DNA of 64,000 nt from positions 162,485-226,484 of the forward strand of contig NZ_AUCE01000013.1 in NCBI RefSeq assembly GCF_000429605.1, read 5' to 3'. Position numbers and translations under genes: made by a program. The notes beneath the pieces were generated by a model. That model was not told the DNA's origin and ran no database searches. It worked only from the letters and a program-made list of their open reading frames with translations. Below, piece after piece: positions 1-8,315 of this stretch (position 1 is the stretch's first letter; every line of letters begins with the position of its first letter). Origin of the DNA: Azonexus hydrophilus DSM 23864. GTDB lineage: Bacteria > Pseudomonadota > Gammaproteobacteria > Burkholderiales > Rhodocyclaceae.

Positions 1-675
1 CTGACCCCGGATGCCGTGCTCGACTGGCAAGCCTACGTGGTCGGTTTTGCCATGGCCGGGGTTTTCTTCACGGCGGCGCTTGCCTTCCTGCAGACCAATC
101 TGCGCCGGCTGCTGGCTTTTGCCGTGGTCAGCCATACCAGCCTGCTGGTGATCGGGCTGTTCAGTCTGCACGCGGCCGGCATTCAGGGGGCGATGCTGCT
201 GGCGGCCAATTTCGGTCTGGCGGTGACTGGCATGTGGTTCATCGTCGGCTTCGTTTTCCGCCGTACCGGAACGACCGAACTCGGCGAGTTGTCCGGCCTG
301 TTCGAGCGTATTCCCTTCCTGGCCATCGCCTTCCTGATCTTCGGCCTGGCCATCGTCGGCATGCCGGGAACGCCAGGTTTCGACGCCGCCCACCTGGTGC
401 TTGAAGCTTCGATTGCCCGTTTCGGCGCCTTGCCGACGGTGGCCACGGCGCTCGGTAACGTCGCTGCCGCCGGTTTCCTCCTGTGGGGTTTTCAGAAAGC
501 TTTCCTGTCGCAGGAAAAGAGCGGCAGCCATGACGTGGACCGGACGCAGCCGATGGAATACGCGGTCTGCGGTCTGGCCGTGGCGGCCTTGCTGGCCATC
601 GGTTTCTTCGCCGAGCCCTGGCTGCAATTGACCGATGCGGCGAGCCAGGCGGTGGCCGGGAGATTCGCCCGATGA
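1..675 (+). CDS. NuoM/MrpD-type proton-translocating membrane subunit, copy 1 (5' end outside window)
   Basis: C-terminal 224 codons of a polytopic antiporter-like subunit (Proton_antipo_M family) of complex I or a complex I-like enzyme. The frame is open to base 1, so the true start is upstream. The family signature is visible as QTNLRRLLAFAVVSHTS followed by hydrophobic helices and the helix-12-like segment MPGTPGFDAAH (bases 361-393). In canonical NuoM that segment reads GT-x-x-F-x-G-E-F and carries the terminal proton-channel glutamate. Here the Glu position is Ala and the Phe is His, with another Glu four residues on. The NHG motif of canonical NuoM also reads NFG. The stop overlaps the next start (ATGA), so the two genes are translationally coupled. 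NuoM versus NuoN or MrpD identity cannot be fixed from the fragment. Confidence 0.8.
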   Translation: MTPDAVLDWQAYVVGFAMAGVFFTAALAFLQTNLRRLLAFAVVSHTSLLVIGLFSLHAAGIQGAMLLAANFGLAVTGMWFIVGFVFRRTGTTELGELSGLFERIPFLAIAFLIFGLAIVGMPGTPGFDAAHLVLEASIARFGALPTVATALGNVAAAGFLLWGFQKAFLSQEKSGSHDVDRTQPMEYAVCGLAVAALLAIGFFAEPWLQLTDAASQAVAGRFAR

Positions 676-2123
676 GCCTGCCGCTGCTGACCCTGATCGT
701 GCTTCTGCCGCTGTTATCGGCCTTGGTGGTTTTCCTGCTGCCGGCACGCCTGGCGCGCCGGGTCGCCTTGCTGGCGATGGCGGTGGTGCTGTTGTTGACC
801 ACCTGGCTGCTGTTTTCCTTCGACCCCGGCGGGCCGCGCTTCCAGTTTGCCGAGCGGCAGCCGTGGCTGCCCGGCCTCGGCATTCACTGGTCGCTGGCAG
901 TCGATGGTCTATCGGTGCTCTTCCTGCCGGCGACGGCATTACTGTTCCTGGGCGTGCTGGCGGTCTCCTGGCAATCGGCCGAGGACGCGCCGCGCCTGTT
1001 TCACGGCCTGTTGCTGGCGTTGCAGTCGGCGACACTGGGCATCTTCTGCGCGGTGGACCTGATCCTGTTCTTTGTCTTCTGGGAGCTCAGCCTGGTTCCG
1101 GTCTATTTCCTGCTGGCGCGTCGCGGCGTGACCGTCGATGCGCCGCGAGTGGCCGCCCGTTACGTGCTGATCATGCTGGCCGGTGGTTTTCCGCTGCTGC
1201 TGGCCTTCATCATGCTGGGCAGCCAGGCCGGCAGTTTCGAGTTGGGCGTGCTGCTCGAACAGCCGCCGGCGCTCGATACGCAGCGCGTCGTGCTGGTCCT
1301 GCTGCTGTTTTCCTTTGCCTTCAAGGTGCCGCTGGTGCCCTTGCATACCTGGCTGCCACAGTTTGCGCTGGCGGCGCCGGGAACGCTGACGGCGCTGTTG
1401 CTGGGCCTCAAGGTCGGCGGTTTTGCGCTGGTTCGCCTGGCCATCCCGCTGGCCCCGGATGCCGCGCAGGAATGGCACTGGCTGCTGGCCGGGCTGGGGA
1501 CGGTGACGCTGCTGTACGGCGCGGTCGGCATCCTGGCCCACAGCAATCTACGGGTTGGCCTGGCCTACGCCAGCATCTGCCATGTCGGGCTGGCCACGCT
1601 CGGCTTGTCCACCCTGTCGGCGCAGGGCGTGCAGGGAGCGGTGTCGCTGCTGCTCAGTTTTTCGGTGGCGACCGGTGGTGCGCTGCTGCTGCTCGAATGC
1701 CTGCGCCTGCGGACCGGTTCGACCGACGTGCAGGCGCTCGGCGGGGTGGCCAAAACCATGCCATTGCTGGCGGCCGGTGTCCTGATCTGCGGCTTGGCCG
1801 GCGTCGGCATGCCGGGAACCAGCAGTTTCCCGGGCGAGTTCCTGCTCATCCTGGCGGCGCTCGACCGTTACACCGGCGCCGGCATGGCCGCGCTGTTCGG
1901 CCTGGCGATTGCCGCCGGGGCTTTCCTGGCGTTGTACCGCAAGGCCTTCTACGGGCCGGCCAGCCGGCCGGCGGTGCTGGCCGCCGGCGATCTGGTGTGG
2001 CGTGAATGGCTGGTGCTGATTGCCTTGATCGCGATGATCGTCGGTATCGGCATCTACCCGGCGCCGTGGCTGGATATCGTGCGGCCGGCAGCGGAAGCCT
2101 GGGCTGCCGCCATCGCTGCCTGA
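672..2123 (+). CDS. NuoM-like NADH-quinone oxidoreductase membrane subunit, copy 2
   Basis: A 483-residue, ~14-helix membrane protein of the NuoM (ND4) family, close to the usual ~490-500 residues. Conserved proton-path residues are present: Glu138 in FWELSLVPVYF, Lys218 in FKVPLVPLH, Lys247 in LLGLKVGG, His304 in SICHVG and Glu389 in PGTSSFPGEF. Two motifs diverge from respiratory NuoM: WLPDAH is WLPQFA at 227-232, and the NHG histidine in the later helix is absent. It follows a second NuoM-like gene with an ATGA overlap and is not followed by nuoN, so this is not the end of a standard nuoA-N operon. It may belong to a two-NuoM complex I or to another complex I-like ion pump; the rest of the operon lies left of the window. 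Confidence 0.85.
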   Translation: MSLPLLTLIVLLPLLSALVVFLLPARLARRVALLAMAVVLLLTTWLLFSFDPGGPRFQFAERQPWLPGLGIHWSLAVDGLSVLFLPATALLFLGVLAVSWQSAEDAPRLFHGLLLALQSATLGIFCAVDLILFFVFWELSLVPVYFLLARRGVTVDAPRVAARYVLIMLAGGFPLLLAFIMLGSQAGSFELGVLLEQPPALDTQRVVLVLLLFSFAFKVPLVPLHTWLPQFALAAPGTLTALLLGLKVGGFALVRLAIPLAPDAAQEWHWLLAGLGTVTLLYGAVGILAHSNLRVGLAYASICHVGLATLGLSTLSAQGVQGAVSLLLSFSVATGGALLLLECLRLRTGSTDVQALGGVAKTMPLLAAGVLICGLAGVGMPGTSSFPGEFLLILAALDRYTGAGMAALFGLAIAAGAFLALYRKAFYGPASRPAVLAAGDLVWREWLVLIALIAMIVGIGIYPAPWLDIVRPAAEAWAAAIAA

Positions 2124-2125
2124 GC

Positions 2126-2326
2126 ATGACGATGCGCAAGGAGCAGAGCGGGGTGCCGAGGTGTCGGGATTGCCGGCACTACTACATCACCTTCGACCGG
2201 AATTTCCCCTACGGTTGCCGCGAGCTCGGTTTCAAGAGCGCGCGCGAACCGATGCGCGACGTCATCGAATCGTCGGGCGAGGTCTGCCTGTACTACTTGC
2301 CGGACAAGTCACGGCCGCCGCGTTGA
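2126..2326 (+). CDS. small Cys-containing protein of unknown function (66 aa)
   Basis: Begins two bases after the stop of the NuoM-like gene, so it is probably co-transcribed. The 66-residue product has CRDC near residue 13, a third Cys in FPYGCREL and a fourth in EVCLYYLP, a spacing that could form a small metal site. It is basic and has no signal peptide or membrane segment. I recall similar short proteins in Betaproteobacteria that are sometimes labelled uracil-DNA glycosylase, but nothing here supports glycosylase activity. ATG at 2126 was chosen because the longer frame from 2006 would run deep into the upstream gene. Function unknown. Confidence 0.65.
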   Translation: MTMRKEQSGVPRCRDCRHYYITFDRNFPYGCRELGFKSAREPMRDVIESSGEVCLYYLPDKSRPPR

Positions 2327-2668
2327 TCAGGCTTTCTTGACGAATTCCGACTTCAACTGCATGGCGCCGATGCCGTCGATCTTGCAGTCGATGTCGTGAT
2401 CGCCGTCGACCAGGCGGATGTTGCGGACCTTGGTACCGACCTTGACCACCGAGGACGAGCCCTTGATCTTCAGGTCCTTGATCACGGTGACGCTGTCGCC
2501 GTCCTTCAGTTCGTTGCCGTTGGCGTCACGCCAGACCTTGCTTTTCTCGACCTCGGCGACCGGGGTGTCCTTGCTCCACTCGTGGGCGCATTCGGGGCAG
2601 ATGTAGAGCGGGCCGTCCTCGTAGGTGAAGGCGGAGTTGCATTGGGGGCAGTTGGGCAATTGGCTCAT
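2327..2668 (-). CDS. yjdM: YjdM/PhnA-type zinc-ribbon protein
   Basis: A 113-residue protein of the YjdM (historically PhnA) family. The N-terminus has a zinc ribbon (CPQC at 8-11 and CPEC near 24-27), then the conserved beta domain with [16 protein letters not shown] and [18 protein letters not shown]. Length matches the family. It lies 7 bases downstream of the SulP gene on the same strand and its stop abuts the stop of the convergent small Cys protein. The family was once linked to alkylphosphonate use, but it is distinct from phosphonoacetate hydrolase and its function is poorly defined. Confidence 0.9.
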   Translation of the reverse strand: MSQLPNCPQCNSAFTYEDGPLYICPECAHEWSKDTPVAEVEKSKVWRDANGNELKDGDSVTVIKDLKIKGSSSVVKVGTKVRNIRLVDGDHDIDCKIDGIGAMQLKSEFVKKA

Positions 2669-2675
2669 GGTTCTC

Positions 2676-4367
2676 TCAATAATCCTCGTCGTGGCTGCCC
2701 ATCAGATTGGGCAGCAGGTCGCGGGCGCGCTGCATGGCGTGTTCGATATCCACGCCGACGTTGGCCGGGCCGACCGCATCAATGAAGCCGGAGCGCTGCA
2801 GCAGCGATCCGGGTTGGGCGTTGAGGCCGCACAGCATCAGCGTGCAGCCGCGTTTTTCCAGCTTGTCGCGCAGATTTTCCAGGCCTTCGAGGCCGGTCGT
2901 GTCGAGCTGGACCAGGCGGGTCATGTCGAGGATGACGATTTCCGGGTGGCCGGCGCGCGGGTCGAGCAATTCCTCCAGCTTGTTGACCGCGCCGAAGAAC
3001 AGCGAGCCGAACATCTGCCACGCGGCAACGCGCAGCGTGCCGTCGGGATAGAGCAGTTCGGGGTCCTGAGCGGCTTCGTCGAGCGGCAGGCGCTCGATGC
3101 GGGTCAGTTCCGACATGCGGTAGATGAAGAACAGGCAGGCCAGCACCATGCCCAGTTCGACGGCGATGGTCAGGTCGAAGAGCACGGTGACGAAGAAGGT
3201 GGCCAGCAGGATGATCCGGTAATTCCACGAATAGCGGCGCAGTTCCTTGAACTCGTGCCATTCGCCCATGTTGATGGCGACCACCATGACGATGGCCGAC
3301 AGCGTTGCCAGCGGCACGTAGGCGGCCAGCGGCGCGGCGATCAGGACGATGCCGAGCAGGGTGATGGCGTGAATGATGCCGGCGATCGGGGTGCGACCGC
3401 CCGCCTTGACGTTGGTCGAGGTCCGGGCGATCGCGCCGGTGGCGGCAAAGCCGCCGAACAGCGGGGCGGCGACGTTGGCCAGGCCCTGTGCGACGAGTTC
3501 CTGGTTGGGGTCGTGGCGGTCGTCGATCTGGCTGTCGGCGACGCGTGCCGACAACAGCGACTCGATGGCGCCGAGCAGGGCGATGGTGATCGCCGGCGAG
3601 ATCAGCTTGCCGAAATCGTGGATCGACAGGTCGGGCAGGCCGAAGCTGGGCAGGTCCTGCGGGATGCCGCCGAAACGGCTGCCGATGGTTTCCACCGGCA
3701 GGTCGAGGGCGAAGGCGACCAGGGTGCCGACGACGAGCACGGCGAGCGGGCCGGGGGCGCGGCGCAGCAGCGCAAAACGCTGGGCCAGGCGGTTGTAGGA
3801 GAGCAGGAAAATGAAACAACTGACCGACAGCGCCACGGTCGGCAGATCGACGGTGTGCGCATGCGCGGCCAGCACCTTGATCCGGGCGAAGAATTCGGCC
3901 GGCAGACTGGCGATCGACAGGCCGAAGAAATCCTTGATCTGGGCCAGGAAGATGACCACGGCGATGCCGTTGGTGAAGCCGATGACGACGGTCAGTGGAA
4001 TGAAGCGGATCAACTGGCCCATGCGCGTCAGTCCCATGGCCAGCAGCATGATACCGGCGAGCATGGTAGCGCCGAGCAGGTTGCCGAAACCATGGGCGAC
4101 GACGATGCCGTAGACGATGGGGATGAAGGCGCCGGTCGGGCCACCGATCTGGACGCGCGAACCGCCCAGCAGCGAAATGATCAGGCCGGCGACGATGGCC
4201 GTCCAGATGCCGGCCGTCGGCGATACGCCGGAAGCGATGGCAAAGGCCATGGCCAGCGGCAACGCCAGCACGCCGACGGTGATGCCCGAGCCCAGGTCCT
4301 TGCCGAACTGGTTGCGATCATAGCCAGGCAGGCAGTCCAGCAGCTTGGGGCGAAAGGCGATTTTCAT
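2676..4367 (-). CDS. SulP-family anion transporter with STAS domain
   Basis: A 563-residue inner-membrane transporter of the SLC26/SulP family. The N-terminal Sulfate_transp domain (about residues 15-400) includes [20 protein letters not shown], the [10 protein letters not shown] motif and [21 protein letters not shown]. The C-terminal STAS domain (about 440-550) has [19 protein letters not shown]. Substrate could be sulfate, bicarbonate or a dicarboxylate such as succinate (DauA); sequence alone does not decide. yjdM follows 7 bases downstream on the same strand. The divergent neighbour is a small ribbon-helix-helix protein, and their shared 106 bp gap carries operator-like repeats. Confidence 0.92.
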   Translation of the reverse strand: MKIAFRPKLLDCLPGYDRNQFGKDLGSGITVGVLALPLAMAFAIASGVSPTAGIWTAIVAGLIISLLGGSRVQIGGPTGAFIPIVYGIVVAHGFGNLLGATMLAGIMLLAMGLTRMGQLIRFIPLTVVIGFTNGIAVVIFLAQIKDFFGLSIASLPAEFFARIKVLAAHAHTVDLPTVALSVSCFIFLLSYNRLAQRFALLRRAPGPLAVLVVGTLVAFALDLPVETIGSRFGGIPQDLPSFGLPDLSIHDFGKLISPAITIALLGAIESLLSARVADSQIDDRHDPNQELVAQGLANVAAPLFGGFAATGAIARTSTNVKAGGRTPIAGIIHAITLLGIVLIAAPLAAYVPLATLSAIVMVVAINMGEWHEFKELRRYSWNYRIILLATFFVTVLFDLTIAVELGMVLACLFFIYRMSELTRIERLPLDEAAQDPELLYPDGTLRVAAWQMFGSLFFGAVNKLEELLDPRAGHPEIVILDMTRLVQLDTTGLEGLENLRDKLEKRGCTLMLCGLNAQPGSLLQRSGFIDAVGPANVGVDIEHAMQRARDLLPNLMGSHDEDY

Positions 4368-4412
4368 GACGCGCGCTCATGGGGCGAAGCGCTGCATTAT
4401 ATGGTTATCAGA

Positions 4413-4443
4413 TTAATCGTCAATGTTAATCGTATGTTAATAT
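4413..4443. promoter_or_regulatory. three TTAAT(CG) direct repeats between sulP and the RHH gene
   Basis: TTAATCG at 4413-4419, TTAATCG at 4426-4432 and TTAATAT at 4437-4443, spaced 13 and 11 bases apart, in an AT-rich stretch. Roughly one helical turn of spacing is what tandem ribbon-helix-helix dimers use, and an RHH gene starts 30 bases downstream, so autoregulation and possibly control of sulP are suggested. This is inference from spacing; no binding evidence is available. Confidence 0.4.
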
Positions 4444-4473
4444 TTTGCGATCAAATCACAACAAGAGAGCATC

Positions 4474-4665
4474 ATGGAGAAACGCACTGCCCGGCTGACG
4501 CTGCTGATCGATCCGCGCAAGAAGGGGCTATTCGAGGAAATCTGCGCTGAGCAGGACCTGACGCCGTCGCAGGTCGTGCGCCGGCTGATTCGTCAATACA
4601 TCATCGATAACGCTGGCGAGCGCGAATTGCCCGACTGGTTGCGCCCTGGCGGGCGCAGCGACTAG
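4474..4665 (+). CDS. ribbon-helix-helix (CopG/MetJ-like) DNA-binding protein
   Basis: A 63-residue protein whose N-terminal beta strand (RTARLTLLIDP) followed by two helices (KKGLFEEICAEQDL; PSQVVRRLIRQYI) is the ribbon-helix-helix fold typical of small repressors and antitoxins. An AAGAGAG Shine-Dalgarno-like stretch precedes ATG 4474. The downstream gene is on the opposite strand, with a 4 bp overlap of the two stop regions, and does not look like a toxin, so this is more likely a free-standing regulator than an antitoxin. The repeats at 4413-4443 directly upstream are candidate operators. Confidence 0.75.
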   Translation: MEKRTARLTLLIDPRKKGLFEEICAEQDLTPSQVVRRLIRQYIIDNAGERELPDWLRPGGRSD

Positions 4666-4913
4666 TTGTCGCGCGGCGGCGCCAGCTGACCCAGGGTCTG
4701 CAGGATCCGGGTCATGGCCCAGGCGATCACCGCCAGTCCACCGGCGGCGCTGGCGAATGCTTCCGCATTGGAGGCCGGGAAGTGCTCAAGCAGGGTCCCG
4801 GGCCCGCCGGCAAACCAGGCAACGCCCAGCGTCAGGCAGAGGAAGCCGAACAGGTCGGCAGCCAGATAGGCAAGCAATCGGGGCAGGAGTTTGGCTTTGC
4901 TGTTTTCGGTCAT
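4662..4913 (-). CDS. small two-helix membrane protein, unknown function
   Basis: An 83-residue protein starting MTENSKAKLL, with two predicted membrane segments (about 12-32, LLAYLAADLFGFLCLTLGVAW, and 45-65, around SAAGGLAVIAWAMTRIL). A longer frame extends upstream to 5006, but ATG at 4913 removes a hydrophilic, poorly composed extension. No clear Shine-Dalgarno is seen for either start. Not recognised. It is preceded by a 400 bp non-coding region rich in DnaA-box-like sequences. Confidence 0.55.
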   Translation of the reverse strand: MTENSKAKLLPRLLAYLAADLFGFLCLTLGVAWFAGGPGTLLEHFPASNAEAFASAAGGLAVIAWAMTRILQTLGQLAPPRDN

Positions 4914-5313
4914 CGGAAAAGGCCTGAAAAAAGTCTTGTAAATGACTTGACATTGCGCGCACTTGAGCAACGACTTATGCACAGTTTGCCGGCTTGTCGA
5001 TAGCATCCGTGCTGGCTGGCTGTTGAATTTGTCAGTTTGCTGGCGATTGCTTACAATTCGTTTTTAATCAATGACTTGTGATTGTGCGCAAGTTTTGCGC
5101 AGGGTAAGGAAAATCCTTGTACAACGGTAGCTTAGCGCTTTGTTCATCGATTGATTCACAGACTTATCCACAGCTTTTGTGGATAGATTCAAAACCCTTT
5201 TCTGCCGACCGATATTGCCCGGTTTACTTAAAGTAAAGCTTTAACTTCGGGCCGGAATTGTTGCGCTGCAGCAGACAAGAGGCCGCTGTTGCAGCCCCTT
5301 GTCGGTGCGCAAA
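4914..5313. other. 400 bp non-coding region with DnaA-box-like sites and dyads
   Basis: No credible gene. Relatively AT-rich for the window. A perfect DnaA-box consensus TTATCCACA lies at 5164-5172, with an inverted near-match TGTGGATAG at 5178-5186 (5 bases between). A TTATGCACA site lies at 4975-4983. The dyad TGCGCAA-GTT-TTGCGCA is at 5085-5101, and the palindrome TAAAGCTTTA is within the sequence near 5235. It could hold the promoter of the small membrane gene and the 3' end of the metG transcript. An origin is unlikely without dnaA/dnaN nearby, but DnaA binding is plausible. Confidence 0.5.
5164..5186. promoter_or_regulatory. inverted pair of DnaA-box-like sequences
   Basis: TTATCCACA on the + strand (exact consensus) and CTATCCACA on the - strand (8 of 9), separated by 5 bases (5173-5177). 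One exact 9-mer can occur by chance; a tight inverted pair plus the TTATGCACA at 4975 makes chance less likely. Role inferred only: DnaA titration, reactivation or transcriptional control. Confidence 0.4.
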
Positions 5314-7395
5314 TTATTTCACGCGCATGCCGGGTTGGGCACCGCTGTCGGGCGACAGCAGATAGAGGCCCGGGGTCTTAGCGTCGAGGTCGGAGGCGGC
5401 CAGCACCATGCCTTCGGAGAGGCCGAACTTCATCTTGCGCGGCGCCAGGTTGGCGACCATCACGGTCAGACGGCCGACCAGTTGCGCCGGGTCGTAGGCT
5501 GCCTTGATGCCGGCGAAGACGTTGCGCATGTTTTCTTCGCCGATGTCCAGGGTCAGACGGACCAGCTTGTCGGCGCCGTCCACGTGCTCGGCATTGACGA
5601 TCTTGGCGATGCGCAGGTCGACCTTCATGAAGTCGTCGATGGTGCACAGGCCGTCGGTGCCAGCCGGGGCTTCCTTCTTTTCCGCTGTCTTGGCGGCCGG
5701 TTTGGCCGGCGCTTCGGCGGTGGCCGGGGCCAGCGACTGCTTGTTGGCTTCGATCAGCGCCTCGATCTGCTTGCCGTCGACGCGCGTCATCAGGTGGCTG
5801 TAGGCGTTGATTGCGTGGCCGCCGGCGAGCAGCGTGCCGGCGTCGGCCCAGCTCAGCGGCGCCAGGTTCATGAAGGCCTCGACCTTGGCGGCGGTGGCCG
5901 GCAGCACCGGCTTCAGGAGTACGGTGAGCAGGCGGAACAGGTTGAGCGCGTTCGAGCAGGCGGCGTGCAGTTCGCTGTCCTTGCCTTCCTGCTTGGCCAG
6001 CTCCCACGGCTTGACGCTGTCGACGTACTGGTTGGCGCCGTCGGTCAGGGCCATGATCTCGCGGATCGCCTTGCTGAATTCGCGCGCTTCGAACAGTTCG
6101 GCAACGCGCGGCGCCGCGTCGCGGATGGCGCGGATCGCCGGCAGGTTGTCGTCGGCCGGCGCCAGTTGGCCGTTGAAACGCTTCGCGATGAAGCCGGCGG
6201 CGCGGCTGGCGATGTTGACGTACTTGCCGACCAGGTCCGAATTGACGCGGGCGACGAAGTCGTCGAAGCTGAGGTCGATGTCTTCCATCGTGTTCGACAG
6301 CTTGGCGGCGAAGTAGTAGCGCAGCCATTCCGGGTTCATGCCGCTGTTGAGGAAGCTTTCGGCGGTGATGAAGGTGCCGCGCGATTTCGACATCTTGGCG
6401 CCGTCGACGGTGAGGAAACCGTGCGCGAAGATCTTGGTCGGCGTGCGGTAGCCGGCGTGCTGCAGCTCGGCCGGCCAGAACAGCGCGTGGAAGTAGAGGA
6501 TGTCCTTGCCGATGAAGTGGTAGAGCTCGGTCGACGAGTCCTTCTTGAAGAACTCGTCGAAATCGAGGCCCTTCTGCGCGCACAGGTTGCGGAACGAACC
6601 CATGTAGCCGATCGGCGCATCCAGCCAGACGTAGAAGTACTTGCCCGGCGCGTCAGGAATCTCGAAGCCGAAGTAAGGCGCGTCGCGTGAGATGTCCCAG
6701 TCGGACAGCTTGTTGTCGCCGGGGGCGCCCAGCCATTCCTGCATCTTGTTGGCGGCTTCCGCCTGGAGCACGCCGCTGCTGGTGTATTCGCGCAGGAAGG
6801 CCTCGCAGCGCGGGTCGGAGAGCTTGAAGAAATAGTGGTCGGAATGACGCAGTTCCGGTTTGGCGCCGGAGACGGCCGAGAACGGCTCGATCAGGTCGGT
6901 CGGCGCGTAGGCGGCGCCGCAGACCTCGCAGTTGTCGCCGTACTGGTCCTTGGCGTGGCACTTCGGGCACTCGCCCTTGATGAAGCGGTCAGGCAGGAAC
7001 ATCTGCTTGACCGGGTCATAATATTGCTCGATCGAACGCACCTCGATCAGGCCGGCGGCCTTGAGCTTGCCGTAAATGTCGTTGGCGCAGTCGCGGGTTT
7101 CCGGCGAGTGCGTGCTGTAGTAATTGTCGAAGCCGACCAGGAAGCCGGCGAAGTCCCGCGAATGCTCGCCATGGACGCGGGCGATCAGTTGTTCCGGCGT
7201 GATCCCCTCTTTTTCTGCGCGGAGCATGATCGGCGTGCCGTGCGTGTCGTCGGCGCAGACGTACCAGCACTCGTTGCCGGACATCTTCTGGAAACGCACC
7301 CAGATGTCGGTCTGGATGTATTCGACCAGATGGCCGAGGTGGATGGCGCCGTTGGCGTAGGGCAGGGCGGAGGTGACGAGGATCTTGCGCGACAT
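5314..7395 (-). CDS. metG: methionyl-tRNA synthetase
   Basis: A 693-residue class I aminoacyl-tRNA synthetase that charges tRNA-Met. Visible parts: the HIGH motif as HLGH at residues 19-22, a knuckle domain with CPKC and CEVC zinc ligands (about 143-160), KMSKS near residue 332-336 ([13 protein letters not shown]), the helical anticodon domain, an Ala/Lys/Pro-rich linker near 550-575, and a C-terminal tRNA-binding (EMAP-like) domain containing [20 protein letters not shown]. The C-terminal domain and length match the E. coli-type dimeric enzyme. It faces away from the response regulator at 7556. Confidence 0.98.
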   Translation of the reverse strand: MSRKILVTSALPYANGAIHLGHLVEYIQTDIWVRFQKMSGNECWYVCADDTHGTPIMLRAEKEGITPEQLIARVHGEHSRDFAGFLVGFDNYYSTHSPETRDCANDIYGKLKAAGLIEVRSIEQYYDPVKQMFLPDRFIKGECPKCHAKDQYGDNCEVCGAAYAPTDLIEPFSAVSGAKPELRHSDHYFFKLSDPRCEAFLREYTSSGVLQAEAANKMQEWLGAPGDNKLSDWDISRDAPYFGFEIPDAPGKYFYVWLDAPIGYMGSFRNLCAQKGLDFDEFFKKDSSTELYHFIGKDILYFHALFWPAELQHAGYRTPTKIFAHGFLTVDGAKMSKSRGTFITAESFLNSGMNPEWLRYYFAAKLSNTMEDIDLSFDDFVARVNSDLVGKYVNIASRAAGFIAKRFNGQLAPADDNLPAIRAIRDAAPRVAELFEAREFSKAIREIMALTDGANQYVDSVKPWELAKQEGKDSELHAACSNALNLFRLLTVLLKPVLPATAAKVEAFMNLAPLSWADAGTLLAGGHAINAYSHLMTRVDGKQIEALIEANKQSLAPATAEAPAKPAAKTAEKKEAPAGTDGLCTIDDFMKVDLRIAKIVNAEHVDGADKLVRLTLDIGEENMRNVFAGIKAAYDPAQLVGRLTVMVANLAPRKMKFGLSEGMVLAASDLDAKTPGLYLLSPDSGAQPGMRVK

Positions 7396-7555
7396 GGGCG
7401 GATTTCGTTGGGCAAAGGCGTAATTCTAACGCGCCCTGGGCAAAACCCCGGTGTGTTGGAAAAGGTACGGGTTTGTATGGGCTGAGTAAAAACCGCCTTA
7501 TGTCGGTTGATATCGGCGCTCATGCTGGGCAGAATCCTTCTTTCGAGGAGGAAGT

Positions 7556-8239
7556 ATGAACTTTGCCGTTATCGAAGATAGTCGCAGCCAGGCCGAGGTG
7601 CTCAAGGCCCTGCTGAAAAGTGAAGGCTACCAGGTCGAGGTTTTTGCCGACGGTAAATCATTCCTGGAGGCGCTGGACACGCGTAGCTTCGACTTCTACG
7701 TCGTCGACTGGGTGTTGCCCGATGTCGGCGGCGATGTGCTGGTCGCCAAAATACGCGAACGCCACGGCTGGGATGTGCCGGTCGTCGTGTGCACCGCGCG
7801 CACCGAGGAAGAGTTCGCCTCCGATATCCTGCGCATGGGGGCCGACGATTACGTACCCAAGCCGGTGCGCTACATGGAATTCCTCGCCCGGGTCGATGCC
7901 CTGCTGCGTCGGCGTAAATCGCGCATGCCGGACATGGTGCGTTTCGGCAACATCGAACTCGATGTCGAAGGGCGGCGGATCCGCCTGGCCGGTCAGGAAA
8001 TCGACCTGACCCAGCGCGAATTCGACCTGGCTGTGGTCTTTCTCAAGAACGTGGGCCGGGTGCTGGCGCGCGAGGAGTTGCTCGCCACCGTCTGGGCGCG
8101 GGAAGCCGACGTCGATACGCGTACCGTCGATACCCACGCCAGCCGTCTGCGCAAGAAGCTGGGCCTGGCCGGTGAAAGCGGTCTGATGCTGACCTCGGTA
8201 TACGGCCAGGGCTACCGCCTGGATACGGTTTCGGGCTGA
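7556..8239 (+). CDS. OmpR/PhoB-family response regulator, orphan
   Basis: A 227-residue two-component response regulator. The receiver domain (1-118) has the acidic pair E7/D8, phospho-acceptor D51 (YVVDWVLPD), the TAR switch threonine and the KP lysine. The C-terminal winged-helix DNA-binding domain (about 130-225) has LTQREFDLAVVFLKNVGRVL and the recognition-helix region VDTRTVDTHASRLRKKL. A strong GAGGAGGAA ribosome site precedes ATG 7556. No histidine kinase gene is adjacent on either side (metG and apbC), so its kinase and targets are unknown. Confidence 0.93.
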   Translation: MNFAVIEDSRSQAEVLKALLKSEGYQVEVFADGKSFLEALDTRSFDFYVVDWVLPDVGGDVLVAKIRERHGWDVPVVVCTARTEEEFASDILRMGADDYVPKPVRYMEFLARVDALLRRRKSRMPDMVRFGNIELDVEGRRIRLAGQEIDLTQREFDLAVVFLKNVGRVLAREELLATVWAREADVDTRTVDTHASRLRKKLGLAGESGLMLTSVYGQGYRLDTVSG

Positions 8240-8315
8240 CGCCCGGCGCCCGGTTTGCGCTATACTGTACCAATTCAGTCGGGTATTTCCCGTTTCCAGC
8301 CAAACCGGAGTCACC

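Noticed and set aside
635..2005. 456-codon frame overlapping the NuoM-like gene on the same strand
   Set aside because: Arg/Ala/Gly/Pro-rich out-of-frame translation; the real frame has conserved proton-path residues and membrane helices.
2625..4550. 641-codon open frame on the + strand opposite sulP
   Set aside because: Its product is Gln/Asp/Gly/Arg-rich low-complexity sequence with no fold; it is the shadow of the high-GC sulP codons. The minus-strand frame has clear SulP and STAS motifs.
4474..4913. Toxin-antitoxin pair made of the RHH protein and the small membrane protein
   Set aside because: The two genes are on opposite strands and converge, not co-transcribed, and the second protein is a two-helix membrane protein unlike known RHH-linked toxins.
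4914..5313. Chromosome origin (oriC)
   Set aside because: DnaA-box-like sites exist, but there is no dnaA, dnaN, gyrB, rpmH or par gene within the window near it and no clear AT-rich unwinding repeats. Kept as a DnaA-site finding only.
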